A stretch of 61,158 nt of DNA. It comes from Latilactobacillus graminis DSM 20719 (GTDB lineage: Bacteria > Bacillota > Bacilli > Lactobacillales > Lactobacillaceae). A program made the position numbers and the translations under genes. The stretch lies in contig NZ_AYZB01000021.1 in the NCBI RefSeq assembly GCF_001436415.1, positions 1-61,158 of the forward strand, given 5' to 3'. The notes beneath the pieces are model-generated. The model was not told where the DNA came from and ran no database searches. It saw nothing but the letters and a program-made list of their open reading frames with translations. This document shows, piece by piece, positions 15,483-23,402 of the stretch. Numbering within the stretch: position 1 is the stretch's first letter; each line of letters begins with the position of its first letter.

Positions 15483-15775
15483 GTAATCAACTGACCATCA
15501 TGGACAGCAAATGATTTGTAGAATCGTTTTTGCACAAATTACGTGCCTTTTTGAGTTACCACTTCTTGGTCTAAAAATGAGATAATTTTTCCCCACAATC
15601 CCGTGACAAACTGACGCAAGATAGCCACCGTGATTATAAATTTCCCGGGCAATTGTTTGTCATTCTGGTTTATCAGGAAGATGTCACATCACACAATGAA
15701 CACCATTTTAGTAAATCGCTGCATAATCAGCTGGATTGATATCGCTTGGCTTAAAGCGTTGCACATAATCCGACT
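15483..15775 (-). pseudogene. Decayed DJ-1/PfpI family protein
   Basis: Between several stop codons the minus strand reads SDYVQRFKPSDINPADYAAIY, then HCVM, HLPDKPE, QTIAREIYNHGGYLASVCHGIVG and, after a frame change, FYKSFAVHDGQLIT. The SVCHG elbow with the nucleophilic cysteine is typical of the DJ-1/PfpI (Hsp31-like) superfamily. At least four in-frame stops and one shift show that the gene is dead. The N-terminal half is not recognisable. The remaining stretch to 15893 holds no gene. Confidence 0.75.
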
Positions 15776-15893
15776 AGATCGGTGGTCCCTTGATAACGGC
15801 AATTAGTACTTTGAGCAGTTGATTAGCCTCTCAAAAATTAGTGATGTGGTTTTATTAATTCATTTGGTCCTTATTCTGTCAATTGAAAAATAA

Positions 15894-16532
15894 CTACTTA
15901 CGCCGTAACAATCCAAACAGCGTTCTGAATTGGTTTTTGAACGAAACCACATCATTGAAGATGTCTTCGCCATCGTTTAACATCTTCACCGTTAACCAGC
16001 CAAGCGCTTCGGTAATCGACATTGCAACAGTCGCATTCACCGCGGCCCCACTGACGGTTCCAACAACTGGCACTAATTTTAGAATATTGCCGACCGCACT
16101 CCGCCCTAAGCCAACGAGCACCAACTCTTTCGACAGGCTCTTGCCCAAACTGGCCGACCAAGATTGGCCGAATAGCTTGTGCAAGCGCGCCATCATCATT
16201 AATTGAACCGGCACCAACAAGAATGCATCGGAAAACGGAATTGGTGAACAGCCAATAATTGCGGCTGTGACTGATGCGGCATGAATGATGTTGTGTGCCT
16301 TTTTGCGCATCTTAGCATCCACACCGACTAAGAAGTTTTCGAAGACCCCATCAAACTGGGTGCGACTCTTGGCCATCGTCTTTTCCGCCAAGGCTTTGGA
16401 CTGGTTAAAAGACTTCGCGATCACCGCTGCCGATTTTGGGGGCAACTTCTGCAAGACTTCTGCAAAAAAAGAATCAAATTCTGGATTTCGTTCACCATTC
16501 ACTTGTTGCTTATCAAACCGTCTCTTCATCAT
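15894..16532 (-). CDS. DUF697 family protein
   Basis: 212 residues. The central KAHNIIHAASVTAAIIGCSPIPFSDAFLLVPVQLMMMARLHKLFG and the later GRSAVGNILKLVPVVGTVSGAAVNATVAMSITEALGW form two hydrophobic hairpins characteristic of DUF697, a domain often fused to or next to YcjX/Era-like GTPases. Here it stands alone, without a GTPase domain. The N-terminal 90 residues are charged and helical. ATG at 16532 follows GAGGAG by 6 bases. A membrane-associated role is likely; its function is unknown. Confidence 0.75.
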   Translation of the reverse strand: MMKRRFDKQQVNGERNPEFDSFFAEVLQKLPPKSAAVIAKSFNQSKALAEKTMAKSRTQFDGVFENFLVGVDAKMRKKAHNIIHAASVTAAIIGCSPIPFSDAFLLVPVQLMMMARLHKLFGQSWSASLGKSLSKELVLVGLGRSAVGNILKLVPVVGTVSGAAVNATVAMSITEALGWLTVKMLNDGEDIFNDVVSFKNQFRTLFGLLRRK

Positions 16533-16626
16533 GCCACGCTCCTCATCTGATTGACTACCATCGCTACTTTAAAGCGATTATATAATATTGAACAACGGTT
16601 AGTCTATCGAACGAAAGACTGACTTT

Positions 16627-17196
16627 TTAAAGAATCTCCCAAATCCCTTCTTCAAACGTCGTCACCTTAAATTCTGGGAACCGTTCCTTAAACTTGTCTG
16701 AACTGAACAGATTATCTACTTCATATCTAGGTAGGAGTTCTTTCAATTCCTTTAGCGGTTTGCTGAAACAACTACCGAAGTTGGACTGTCACGTTTGACC
16801 AAAAGTATCCGGCGTGTTGCCGATTAACGCCATCTTATCAAGCAACCGCTGCACCATCTCCGCCCGTATAACAGCTTTGCCCCCAACGGGTTCAAAAGGA
16901 CTTGTTTCTGTCTGGAGCGTACTATTTTTCGCATACATATACGTATTACCGAAAAAGACGAGTTTCGTCTGATGTGCGATGCACGCGTTAGTGACGTTGG
17001 TCATCATAATGTAAAATTATACTTCCCACATCTCTGAATTCATCGGTAAGCCAGCGGTAAAATAAACAATCTCACTGCCTTCAATCGCATGATCAGTTTG
17101 GGCGGCGGCGAGTAAGTTTTCCGGAAATAATTGATCGTCTACATTCACTTTTTTCGGATTCCGATTGACCAAGCGAATGTCCGTTGCAAAGTCTTT
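16627..17196 (-). pseudogene. Decayed NAD-dependent epimerase/dehydratase
   Basis: The minus strand encodes DFATDIRLVNRNPKKVN...DQLFPENLLAAAQTDHAIEGSEIVYFTAGLPM, then after a stop NACIAHQTKLVFFGNTYMYAKNS...TSPFEPVGGKA, and finally FKERFPEFKVTTFEEGIWEIL before a stop at 16627. These are segments of an extended SDR (NAD-dependent epimerase). The N-terminal glycine-rich NAD-binding loop and the active-site YxxxK region are missing. The remnant abuts the stop of the ArsR pseudogene, as if once in an operon with it. Confidence 0.75.
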
Positions 17197-17490
17197 TTAC
17201 CGTTGTTTTTCGATGACTGCCATAATCTTTTCCAACAGTGTTTTTAATTGATTGATTGATTGATTTCGCCGAGTTTATGTTGCAAGTAATAATAGTTCTT
17301 CGTGTCTTCACGTCTAAAATTGACCAGATTGGCTTCCTTCAACACTTTTAAATGGTACGACACTGCCGGACGTGACAAATCCGATGCCGCCATTAACTCT
17401 AAAATAATACTCTGCCGTCTCTCATTCCCAAGTACCGTCAAAAGGGATCAACTCAGCAAATCTCTTTTTAATAGCCTTCATTTCATCCAT
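17197..17490 (-). pseudogene. Frameshifted ArsR family regulator
   Basis: It starts MDEMKAIKKRFAELIPF at 17490, shifts frame to LTVLGNERRQSIILELMAASD, lacks about a dozen residues of the helix-turn-helix, resumes LSRPAVSYHLKVLKEANLVNFRRE, and shifts again at a tetranucleotide repeat before LKTLLEKIMAVIEKQR. The pieces together make a complete winged-helix ArsR protein. A rest of its operator may be the inverted repeat upstream. Another reading would be a phase-variable gene, but the helix deletion argues for decay. Confidence 0.75.
17247..17265. repeat. Tetranucleotide repeat (ATTG)n
   Basis: Four ATTG units plus ATT in the 3' part of the ArsR pseudogene. On the coding strand the reading frame runs into a stop just after the tract; two units fewer or one more would restore the downstream frame LKTLLEKIM. 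Confidence 0.85.
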
Positions 17491-17513
17491 AGATTAATCT
17501 CCGGTTTCGTTTT

Positions 17514-17545
17514 AATGGTTCATAAATTTGAACTATTAAACCATT
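17514..17545. promoter_or_regulatory. Inverted repeat upstream of the ArsR pseudogene
   Basis: AATGGTT (17514-17520) and AACCATT (17539-17545) are inverted arms around an A/T-rich core that also holds TTCATAAATTTGAA. The position just upstream of the ArsR start suggests a former autoregulatory operator. Confidence 0.4.
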
Positions 17546-17584
17546 GATTTGAATTTTTTGTCAACAACTTCAAATCAAAGCAAC

Positions 17585-17614
17585 AAAAAAGCCCCACTCA
17601 TTACTAAGTGAGGC
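17585..17614 (-). terminator. Terminator of the GntR gene
   Basis: Minus-strand GCCTCACT pairs with AGTGGGGC (one mismatch) and runs into TTTTTTG. Confidence 0.8.
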
Positions 17615-17621
17615 CTTGCTT

Positions 17622-18341
17622 TTAATGATTCCCTTGTGTAATGGTTGTAATACTCCCCATATCATATCGATGTCGTGTGGTTGAGTATTCAAAAGGCATC
17701 CCGTTTTGTAGAAAGACTGTCTGGGTAACTTGCAAGACAGGCTCGATTGGTTTGCAGTGCAGGTACTCTTGATCCATTTGATTCGGTTGATCTGCACTAA
17801 TTCGCCGGTAAGCCACACCAATTTTTAGATTCAATGTTTGCCCTAAATATTCATAGATTGATTTTTTTAGCACCGTGTCTGTTAGTTCCCCTAAAATCTT
17901 AGCTGGCATAATCGAATGCTCAATGCTATACGGTACTTCGTTTAAAAAACGTAGTCGAACAACGTCATAGACCGCTTCTGTTTTAGCCAACTGAAGCTTT
18001 TCTTGTTCTTCTGCATTCGGTAATCGCAATTCATTCTTTAGAATGTCGCTCTTCACAGTGGCCTTCCCAGCAAACAGCTTAGTCGTCCCCACATATTGAT
18101 TTACAGTCGCATCTAATTGTGATAGCGCGGAGACGTTTGATTTGATAAACGTGCCCCGTCCTTGTTCACTATAAATGAGGCCTTCATAAGTTAGCATTTC
18201 GAGTGCTTTTTGAATGGTCATTCTCGATGTTTCGAATTCTTGGGCTAACTTCTTCTGTTCAGGAAGCGGGCCATCAGCTGAATATTGTCCTTCTAAAATT
18301 CGGTTGCGAATCGTTGCCGCAATATCCTTATACTTTGCCAT
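17622..18341 (-). CDS. GntR family regulator with UTRA domain
   Basis: DNA-binding repressor of 239 residues. Residues 1-68 form the GntR winged helix (KYKDIAATIRNRILEGQY...LPEQKKLAQEFETSRMTIQKALEMLTYEGLIYSEQGRGTFI). Residues about 90-230 are a UTRA effector-binding domain (YDVVRLRFLNEVPYSIEHSIMP...), which in this family usually senses a phosphosugar. ATG at 18341 follows AGGTGG; a GTG 9 bases earlier lies within that site. It is divergent from the GH1 gene and faces its promoter, so it most likely controls the beta-glucoside genes and itself. Confidence 0.9.
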   Translation of the reverse strand: MAKYKDIAATIRNRILEGQYSADGPLPEQKKLAQEFETSRMTIQKALEMLTYEGLIYSEQGRGTFIKSNVSALSQLDATVNQYVGTTKLFAGKATVKSDILKNELRLPNAEEQEKLQLAKTEAVYDVVRLRFLNEVPYSIEHSIMPAKILGELTDTVLKKSIYEYLGQTLNLKIGVAYRRISADQPNQMDQEYLHCKPIEPVLQVTQTVFLQNGMPFEYSTTRHRYDMGSITTITQGNH

Positions 18342-18368
18342 AGTAACCACCTACCATTTGATATGGTT

Positions 18369-18377
18369 ATTATAGCA
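18369..18377 (-). promoter_or_regulatory. Extended -10 promoter of the GntR gene
   Basis: Minus-strand TGCTATAAT (TGn plus a consensus -10), 28 bases upstream of the start codon. No good -35 is seen. Confidence 0.5.
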
Positions 18378-18421
18378 TATCCAGATTCTGAATATTAGAT
18401 GTTCAAATTATAAAATATGAC

Positions 18422-18450
18422 TTTACAAGTTACATTAAAAGCGCTATCAT
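18422..18450 (+). promoter_or_regulatory. Promoter of the GH1 gene
   Basis: -35 TTTACA (18422-18427), 17-nt spacer and -10 TATCAT (18445-18450); ribosome binding site GGAGG follows at 18468. The 140-bp divergent region should hold the GntR operator, which I could not pin down. Confidence 0.55.
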
Positions 18451-18479
18451 AAAATCATTCAAGTGATGGAGGTACCACA

Positions 18480-19853
18480 ATGACATTAGACAAGCATTTT
18501 TTATGGGGTAATTCTGTATCAAGTATGCAAAGCGAAGGTGCCTGGGATACTGATGGCAAAGGGCTATCAGTCTATGATGTTAAACCTGAGACAGCTGATT
18601 TATCGGATTGGAAAGTGGGAATTGATGAATTCCACCGTTATCAAGAAGATATCGATTTAATGCAACAGATGGGCATGAACTGCTATCGTTTCCAAATTTC
18701 ATGGACGCGCATTTTCCCAAATGGTGATGGTGAAATTAATTTAGCGGGTTTCGATTACTACGATCGATTGATATCAGCTTTGCTCAAAGCCGGCATTGAA
18801 CCCATGATTTGCCTGTACCATTTTGACATGCCTTTGCATCTTGCTGAAAAATATAATGGTTTCTCAAGTCGGTATGTCACACAAGCATTCACTAAGTTCG
18901 CTAAGGCTGTCATTGACCGTTATGCTGGGCAAGTCAAATATTGGTTAAGCTTTAATGAACAAAATGGTTTTTTCTTTGAACCTGGCTTTGATAATACTGG
19001 CTTTATCAATGGTGAACGCGACTTATTAACCCTTTATACGATCGCTAATAATACGATGGTCGCGCATGCTGAAATCGCCAATTACTTACACGCCCACTAC
19101 CCTAATGACCAAATTGGTGGGATGTTAGCCTATCAAGAATTCTATCCTGCAACCAGTCATCCCCAAGATGTCTTCGCTGCTAGAAAAGCATCAGAATTTA
19201 TCAACCAACATTTCGTCGACGCCTTTACAAAAGGTCACTATTCAGCCGAAGTACTGCAATATATGCAAAACCATGACTTAATGAGCAGTATTCAGCCTGG
19301 TGATTTGGCGTTAATTGCAAGTCACCATAATGACTTCTTAGCGTTCAGTTACTACTACACTGTCGCACTCGATCACACGAAATTAACACCCGACACACCA
19401 CCTAATTATTACATGCGCGATGCGAGTGTCCCTAATCCTTATTTAGAAAGTAGCGAATGGGGCTGGCAGATTGATGCCCTCGGTTTTAGAAACGTCTTAA
19501 CAAAACTTTCTAACGAAACTGGTCTCCCCATCTTCCCCATCGAAAACGGGATTGGCATTCGCGAAGAATCGCTGAATCATGAAATGATCCAAGATGACGA
19601 ACGGATTGCCTATCACCGCGACCATATCCAAGCTCTAAAAGACGCAGTTGATGAAGACGGCGCTCACGTTATGGGCTATCTTGGTTGGGGGTTAATCGAC
19701 ATCCCAAGTTCAAAAGGTGATATGAATAAACGCTACGGCGTCATTTATGTCAATCGAACCAATCACGACCTCAAAGACCTTGCTAGAATTCCAAAGGCTA
19801 GTTTTTATTGGCTGCAGAAAGTAATTCAATCTAATGGTGAACAATTAGACTAA
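18480..19853 (+). CDS. Glycoside hydrolase family 1, 6-phospho-beta-glucosidase type
   Basis: Cytosolic TIM-barrel enzyme of 457 residues that hydrolyses beta-glycosides, probably after phosphorylation during PTS uptake. Family 1 marks are visible: FLWGNSVSSMQSEGAW at the N-terminus, SWTRIFPNG, the acid/base glutamate in SFNEQN (about residue 160, where most relatives have NEP or NEI), and the nucleophile in PIENGIG (about residue 356). GYLGWGLIDIPSSKGDMNKRYGVIYVN near the end matches the phosphate-recognition loop region of phospho-glucosidases. It is followed by a PTS EIIC gene on the same strand. The exact sugar is unknown. Confidence 0.9.
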   Translation: MTLDKHFLWGNSVSSMQSEGAWDTDGKGLSVYDVKPETADLSDWKVGIDEFHRYQEDIDLMQQMGMNCYRFQISWTRIFPNGDGEINLAGFDYYDRLISALLKAGIEPMICLYHFDMPLHLAEKYNGFSSRYVTQAFTKFAKAVIDRYAGQVKYWLSFNEQNGFFFEPGFDNTGFINGERDLLTLYTIANNTMVAHAEIANYLHAHYPNDQIGGMLAYQEFYPATSHPQDVFAARKASEFINQHFVDAFTKGHYSAEVLQYMQNHDLMSSIQPGDLALIASHHNDFLAFSYYYTVALDHTKLTPDTPPNYYMRDASVPNPYLESSEWGWQIDALGFRNVLTKLSNETGLPIFPIENGIGIREESLNHEMIQDDERIAYHRDHIQALKDAVDEDGAHVMGYLGWGLIDIPSSKGDMNKRYGVIYVNRTNHDLKDLARIPKASFYWLQKVIQSNGEQLD

Positions 19854-19858
19854 AAAAA

Positions 19859-19969
19859 GTGCGTACAAGCTTGGTCAACTTTTGAGCATTAGCCTAGTGA
19901 GGCGAATAAGCGACTCAGTCGGTTGTTTAGCTCGCGTAGCTAAGCACGGAAAGTTAGCTTGAAAAGCAC
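19859..19969 (+). repeat. Structured ~110-nt intergenic repeat between GH1 and EIIC
   Basis: GTGC-N3-CAAGCTTggtcAACTTT pairs with AAAGTTaGCTTGaaaaGCAC, enclosing CTAGTGAGGCGAATAAGCGAC...CTCGCGTAGCTAAGC. The inner words TTTTGAGCAT, GCGAC, CTCGCGTAG and TTGAAAAGC recur in the same order in the element at 44191-44296 (read on minus). It sits between stop and start of co-directional genes and could influence distal gene expression. Confidence 0.7.
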
Positions 19970-19988
19970 GTTAAAAGGAGTTTTTTCT

Positions 19989-21305
19989 ATGCTTAAACAA
20001 GGAAGTCGGCGACAAAGATTTATTGATCAGTTTACAAATATCGCCTTTAAGATCGGGAATCAAGTGCATTTGCGTTCATTACGTGATGCCTTCGCGATTA
20101 TCATGCCACTATTTATCCTCGCAGGAATTGGGGTGCTTGTGAATAACGTTGTATTCCCATGGGTCCTCCACGGCCAAATGCTAACCAACTTTCAATACTT
20201 CGGCACTTACATTACCAATGGGACTTTGAACGTTGCTGGGCTATTACTCGCACCCACAATCGGCTACTGTTTAGCGCGTAATAAGAATTACGTCAACAAA
20301 ATTTCCGCGGCTGTCATGGCACTGGGGACTTTAATCATCATGATGCCTAACACCGTCCCTGTCACACCACTAGCTGCCAAGAAAGCCGTCGAAGTTTCCG
20401 GCGTCTTAACTTTCCAAAACGTCGGAACAACCGGGATGTTCGCCGGCATTATTATTGGTTTAGTCGCAACAGAACTCTTTATGACCCTCTCAAAACTTAA
20501 AAAGTTACAAATTAACTTGAGTGATGCCGTCCCATCAGCTGTTGCTGGTTCTTTCAACACAATGATTCCTGCCCTTATTACAATGAGTCTGTTTGCGGCA
20601 CTTGCTGCGATTTTAACGGCTGGTTTCCACACTGATCTCATCACTTTAATTACAAATGTGATTCAAGAACCACTCCGGCGTGTTAACACAAGTTTACCGG
20701 GTCTCCTTCTGATTTACGGGACTGGTAATCTCCTCTTCTCATTTGGAATTCATCAAGCTGTCATTAACGGTACTTTATTGGATCCAGTCTTACTGATCAA
20801 CATGAACAAAAATATGGCTGCTTATGCAGCTGGTCAACACATTCCTTATATCATCAATAACGTATTCCGCGATACATTTGGGATGCTTGGTGGTACCGGT
20901 AGTACTATTTGTTTATTGATTGCAACCTTGCTCTTCTCGAAATCACGCGCTAGTCGTGATATTACAAAGCTATCATTCGTCCCAAGTTTATTTAACATTA
21001 ACGAACCTGTTATTTTCGGTTATCCAATTGTCTTCAACTTTGCGCTCATCATTCCATTTGTCCTAATGCCAGGACTTGGCATCAGTATTGCCTACTTCTT
21101 CACCGCAATTGGCTGGATGAATCGGGTAGTCGTCATGGTACCTTGGACCACACCACCATTACTCAACTCATATTTAGCAACCGGCGGCGATTGGCGCGCC
21201 CCAGTCATTCAAGGTTTCACTTTAATCCTCGGCGTTTTAATCTATTGGCCATTCCTGAAGATTAGTGAACGGGTTGCGGCAAAACAAGCTGAATTAACGC
21301 AATAA
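19989..21305 (+). CDS. PTS EIIC component, lactose/cellobiose type
   Basis: Integral membrane sugar permease of 438 residues with about ten membrane segments, matching EIIC of the Lac family: LRDAFAIIMPLFILAGIGVLVNNVVFPWVL near the N-terminus, GTGNLLFSFGIHQAVINGTLLDP in the middle and SFVPSLFNINEPVIFGYPIVFN with the conserved NEP/IFG substrate site. ATG at 19989 has AAAGGAG 9 bases upstream; the upstream in-frame TTG lies inside the repeat element. No EIIA or EIIB gene is near, so it must borrow these from elsewhere. Its partner is the preceding GH1 enzyme; beta-glucosides or cellobiose are likely substrates. Confidence 0.9.
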   Translation: MLKQGSRRQRFIDQFTNIAFKIGNQVHLRSLRDAFAIIMPLFILAGIGVLVNNVVFPWVLHGQMLTNFQYFGTYITNGTLNVAGLLLAPTIGYCLARNKNYVNKISAAVMALGTLIIMMPNTVPVTPLAAKKAVEVSGVLTFQNVGTTGMFAGIIIGLVATELFMTLSKLKKLQINLSDAVPSAVAGSFNTMIPALITMSLFAALAAILTAGFHTDLITLITNVIQEPLRRVNTSLPGLLLIYGTGNLLFSFGIHQAVINGTLLDPVLLINMNKNMAAYAAGQHIPYIINNVFRDTFGMLGGTGSTICLLIATLLFSKSRASRDITKLSFVPSLFNINEPVIFGYPIVFNFALIIPFVLMPGLGISIAYFFTAIGWMNRVVVMVPWTTPPLLNSYLATGGDWRAPVIQGFTLILGVLIYWPFLKISERVAAKQAELTQ

Positions 21306-21307
21306 TT

Positions 21308-21354
21308 AAAAAAAGAATTCAGAATTTTCTGACGAAAATTTTGAATTCTTTTTT
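21308..21354. terminator. Terminator between EIIC and lipid kinase genes
   Basis: AAAAAAGAATTCAGAATTTTC pairs with GAAAATTTTGAATTCTTTTTT around TGAC; usable from both strands. Confidence 0.9.
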
Positions 21355-21386
21355 GTTTAAACGATGACTTTAGCCCTTCCTTGGTC

Positions 21387-22286
21387 TTATATAGCCGGAG
21401 CAGGCGTAATCACTTGTAACTTACGTTCTAAGAGTTGCATCTTCAATGGTGACTTGGCGCTCGGATCACCATCGATGCGAGTTTGCACCCGCTCCTGATT
21501 ATCAGTAGTAATCGTGATTTCATTGGCTTTAAAGTAGGTCATCCCGGGAATCTTTTTAAAATTGCCCGTTAAGAAATAAGGGAGAAACATTACTGACCGT
21601 GCTAGCGACATTTTCGGCGCAACGAAGACGTGGAAATAACCATCATCGGGTTTTGCTTCAGGATTGAAGTTGGTAAATCCCCCAACGGAATTCGTGAGGG
21701 TCACCAGCAAGAATTGCGTGTCTTTTTGCCAGTGCCGATTAGGCGTTTCAATCGTTAACGGATAATGTTGATGCTTGGCCAATGCATGGATCCCTTTGCT
21801 TAAAAAAGCGAACAGCCCCCACTTTTGCTTTTCACTCTGGGTGACGTTTAAAGCCGCATCCGCCAAAATCCCCAGTGTCATTGTACTAATCAAGTAATCA
21901 TCGTTCACTTGCCCGACATCGAGTGGGCGCATATGAACCTGCTGCAGATTTTCAATCGCTTGATCAATATCCAACGGGATTTGTAAAACCCGCGCCAAAT
22001 TATTAACGGTCCCAGCAGGCACAATGCCTAAATACGGCGGCTGATCTAACGCTGCAAGCCCACTAACGACTTCGTTAATGGTCCCATCCCCGCCGACAGC
22101 TACCACCACATCAAAGTCTGCCCGCGCCGCTTTTTTAGCTAAGTGCGTCGCATCTTGCGGTCCTTCAGTCGGCATCAGTTTAACCTCGTGATGATTCTTG
22201 ATGAGTGCTTGCTCAATTTTTTGACCAACCGACTCACCATTGTTCTGACCAGAGTGGGGATTATAAATAACGGCATACCGATCCAT
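21387..22286 (-). CDS. YegS/DagK family lipid kinase
   Basis: Diacylglycerol-kinase-like ATP-dependent lipid kinase of 299 residues acting at the membrane, likely recycling diacylglycerol or phosphorylating related lipids. YAVIYNPHSG at the N-terminus, VVAVGGDGTINEVVSGL (nucleotide-binding GGDGT, about residue 64) and GIVPAGTVNNLARVLQIP are diagnostic; the C-terminal FHVFVAPK and RIDGDP are also conserved. ATG at 22286 follows AAGGAGG. In other Firmicutes DagK is essential for lipoteichoic acid turnover; a BmrU-like paralogue is the alternative. Confidence 0.88.
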   Translation of the reverse strand: MDRYAVIYNPHSGQNNGESVGQKIEQALIKNHHEVKLMPTEGPQDATHLAKKAARADFDVVVAVGGDGTINEVVSGLAALDQPPYLGIVPAGTVNNLARVLQIPLDIDQAIENLQQVHMRPLDVGQVNDDYLISTMTLGILADAALNVTQSEKQKWGLFAFLSKGIHALAKHQHYPLTIETPNRHWQKDTQFLLVTLTNSVGGFTNFNPEAKPDDGYFHVFVAPKMSLARSVMFLPYFLTGNFKKIPGMTYFKANEITITTDNQERVQTRIDGDPSAKSPLKMQLLERKLQVITPAPAI

Positions 22287-22328
22287 AAGAAAAGCCTCCT
22301 TCGATTACTCTCAGCATAGCAAAAATCC

Positions 22329-22357
22329 CTCTAATATACATTAATAGTGTATTAGAG
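22329..22357. promoter_or_regulatory. Inverted repeat upstream of the lipid kinase gene
   Basis: CTCTAATA and TATTAGAG are perfect 8-bp arms separated by 13 bases, lying 45-70 bases before the start codon. It may be an operator; no regulator is assigned. Confidence 0.4.
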
Positions 22358-22373
22358 AAGCTCAAATCAAAAA

Positions 22374-22406
22374 AAACACCCCACAACTTTTGGTTGTGGG
22401 GTGTTT
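22374..22406 (-). terminator. Terminator of the truA-rplM-rpsI operon
   Basis: AAACACCCCACAAC/GTTGTGGGGTGTTT 14-bp stem followed by a T-run on the minus strand. Confidence 0.95.
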
Positions 22407-22434
22407 CGCAAAACCGAATAATATCGAATTGATA

Positions 22435-22827
22435 TTAACGTTTTGAGAATTGTGAAGCTTTACGAGCTTTCTTAAGACCTGGTTTCTTACGTTCCTTCAT
22501 ACGAGGGTCACGTGTTAACATGCCAGCGCTCTTAAGAGCTGGACGGAAGTCAGGGTCAACTGTCAATAGGGCACGTGAAATACCGTGACGGATTGCACCA
22601 GCTTGGCCTGAGAATCCACCACCTTTAACGTTTACCAAGATATCATAGCTATCTGTCGTTTCAGTAATTGTTAAAGGTTGTTTCATATCTAAAATCAAGT
22701 TAGCAAATGGAATATAATCAGCAACATCTTTGTTGTTGATAGTGATTTTACCAGTACCCGGTACTAAACGTACACGTGCTACTGAGTTTTTACGACGGCC
22801 TGTACCGTTATAAGTTACTTGAGCCAC
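22435..22827 (-). CDS. rpsI: 30S ribosomal protein S9
   Basis: Small-subunit protein of 130 residues whose C-terminal basic tail ([11 protein letters not shown]) reaches the P site t[19 protein letters not shown] and [20 protein letters not shown] are S9 signatures. Translation starts at GTG (22827) with AAGGAGG upstream. It lies 13 bases after rplM in the usual rplM-rpsI pair and ends at a strong terminator. Confidence 0.97.
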   Translation of the reverse strand: MAQVTYNGTGRRKNSVARVRLVPGTGKITINNKDVADYIPFANLILDMKQPLTITETTDSYDILVNVKGGGFSGQAGAIRHGISRALLTVDPDFRPALKSAGMLTRDPRMKERKKPGLKKARKASQFSKR

Positions 22828-22840
22828 TATAGTTTCCTCC

Positions 22841-23284
22841 TTAAATAATATCCGTAATGTCTAAGACTTCTGGATTTTGTGCTTGGTGTTTGTGTTCGCC
22901 ACCAGCGTAAACGTGTAACTTCAAGAATTGATTGTGACCCAATGAATTCTTAGGTAACATCCCTTTAACTGATAATTCAATTAAACGTTCTGGATTGTTT
23001 TCACGCATTTCGCCAGCTGTTCGCGTCTTCAAACCACCAGGATGGTTACTATGATGGTGATATAACTTGTCAGTTGCTTTATGACCTGTTAATTTAATTT
23101 TTTCAGCGTTAATGACGATGATGTTGTCACCGGTATCAACGTTAGGTGTAAATGTTGGTTTATTTTTACCGCGTAAGATAGAAGCAACTACAGTTGATAA
23201 ACGACCTAATGCAATATCTGTTGCATCGATCACATACCATTTACGCTCTACTTCGCCTGGTTTAGCCATGTAAGTTGTACGCAC
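22841..23284 (-). CDS. rplM: 50S ribosomal protein L13
   Basis: Early-assembly large-subunit protein of 147 residues. [29 protein letters not shown] and the [20 protein letters not shown] segment identify L13. The start is GTG at 23284 with TTGGAGG 8 bases upstream. It has its own promoter and a structured leader, so rplM-rpsI can be expressed and regulated apart from truA. Confidence 0.97.
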   Translation of the reverse strand: MRTTYMAKPGEVERKWYVIDATDIALGRLSTVVASILRGKNKPTFTPNVDTGDNIIVINAEKIKLTGHKATDKLYHHHSNHPGGLKTRTAGEMRENNPERLIELSVKGMLPKNSLGHNQFLKLHVYAGGEHKHQAQNPEVLDITDII

Positions 23285-23289
23285 GATTT

Positions 23290-23360
23290 ATTCCTCCAAT
23301 ATTCTGTGTTTGTTTGACACTCAATAAGTTCCGGGGCCTATCGTGGGGCAAACAATACCA
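23290..23360 (-). ncRNA. L13 ribosomal leader
   Basis: The 5' UTR of rplM folds with an outer stem TTGTTTG/CAAACAA (23349-23355 with 23310-23316) enclosing GCC-N8-GGC and a conserved-looking CCGGAAC stretch. Structured L13 leaders that mediate feedback by L13 are known in Firmicutes; assignment here rests on position and fold, not on a covariance search. Confidence 0.6.
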
Positions 23361-23366
23361 ATTACT

Positions 23367-23395
23367 ATAGTATCGTAATTCCCCAATTAAGTCAA
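23367..23395 (-). promoter_or_regulatory. rplM promoter
   Basis: Minus-strand -35 TTGACT (23390-23395), 17-nt spacer and -10 TACTAT (23367-23372), located just upstream of the L13 leader. Confidence 0.75.
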
Positions 23396-23402
23396 TTGAA
23401 TC

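Noticed and set aside
15309-15494. Plus-strand frame in the 15.3-kb gap
   Set aside because: It is the reverse of the 53-residue minus-strand gene and has no ribosome binding site.
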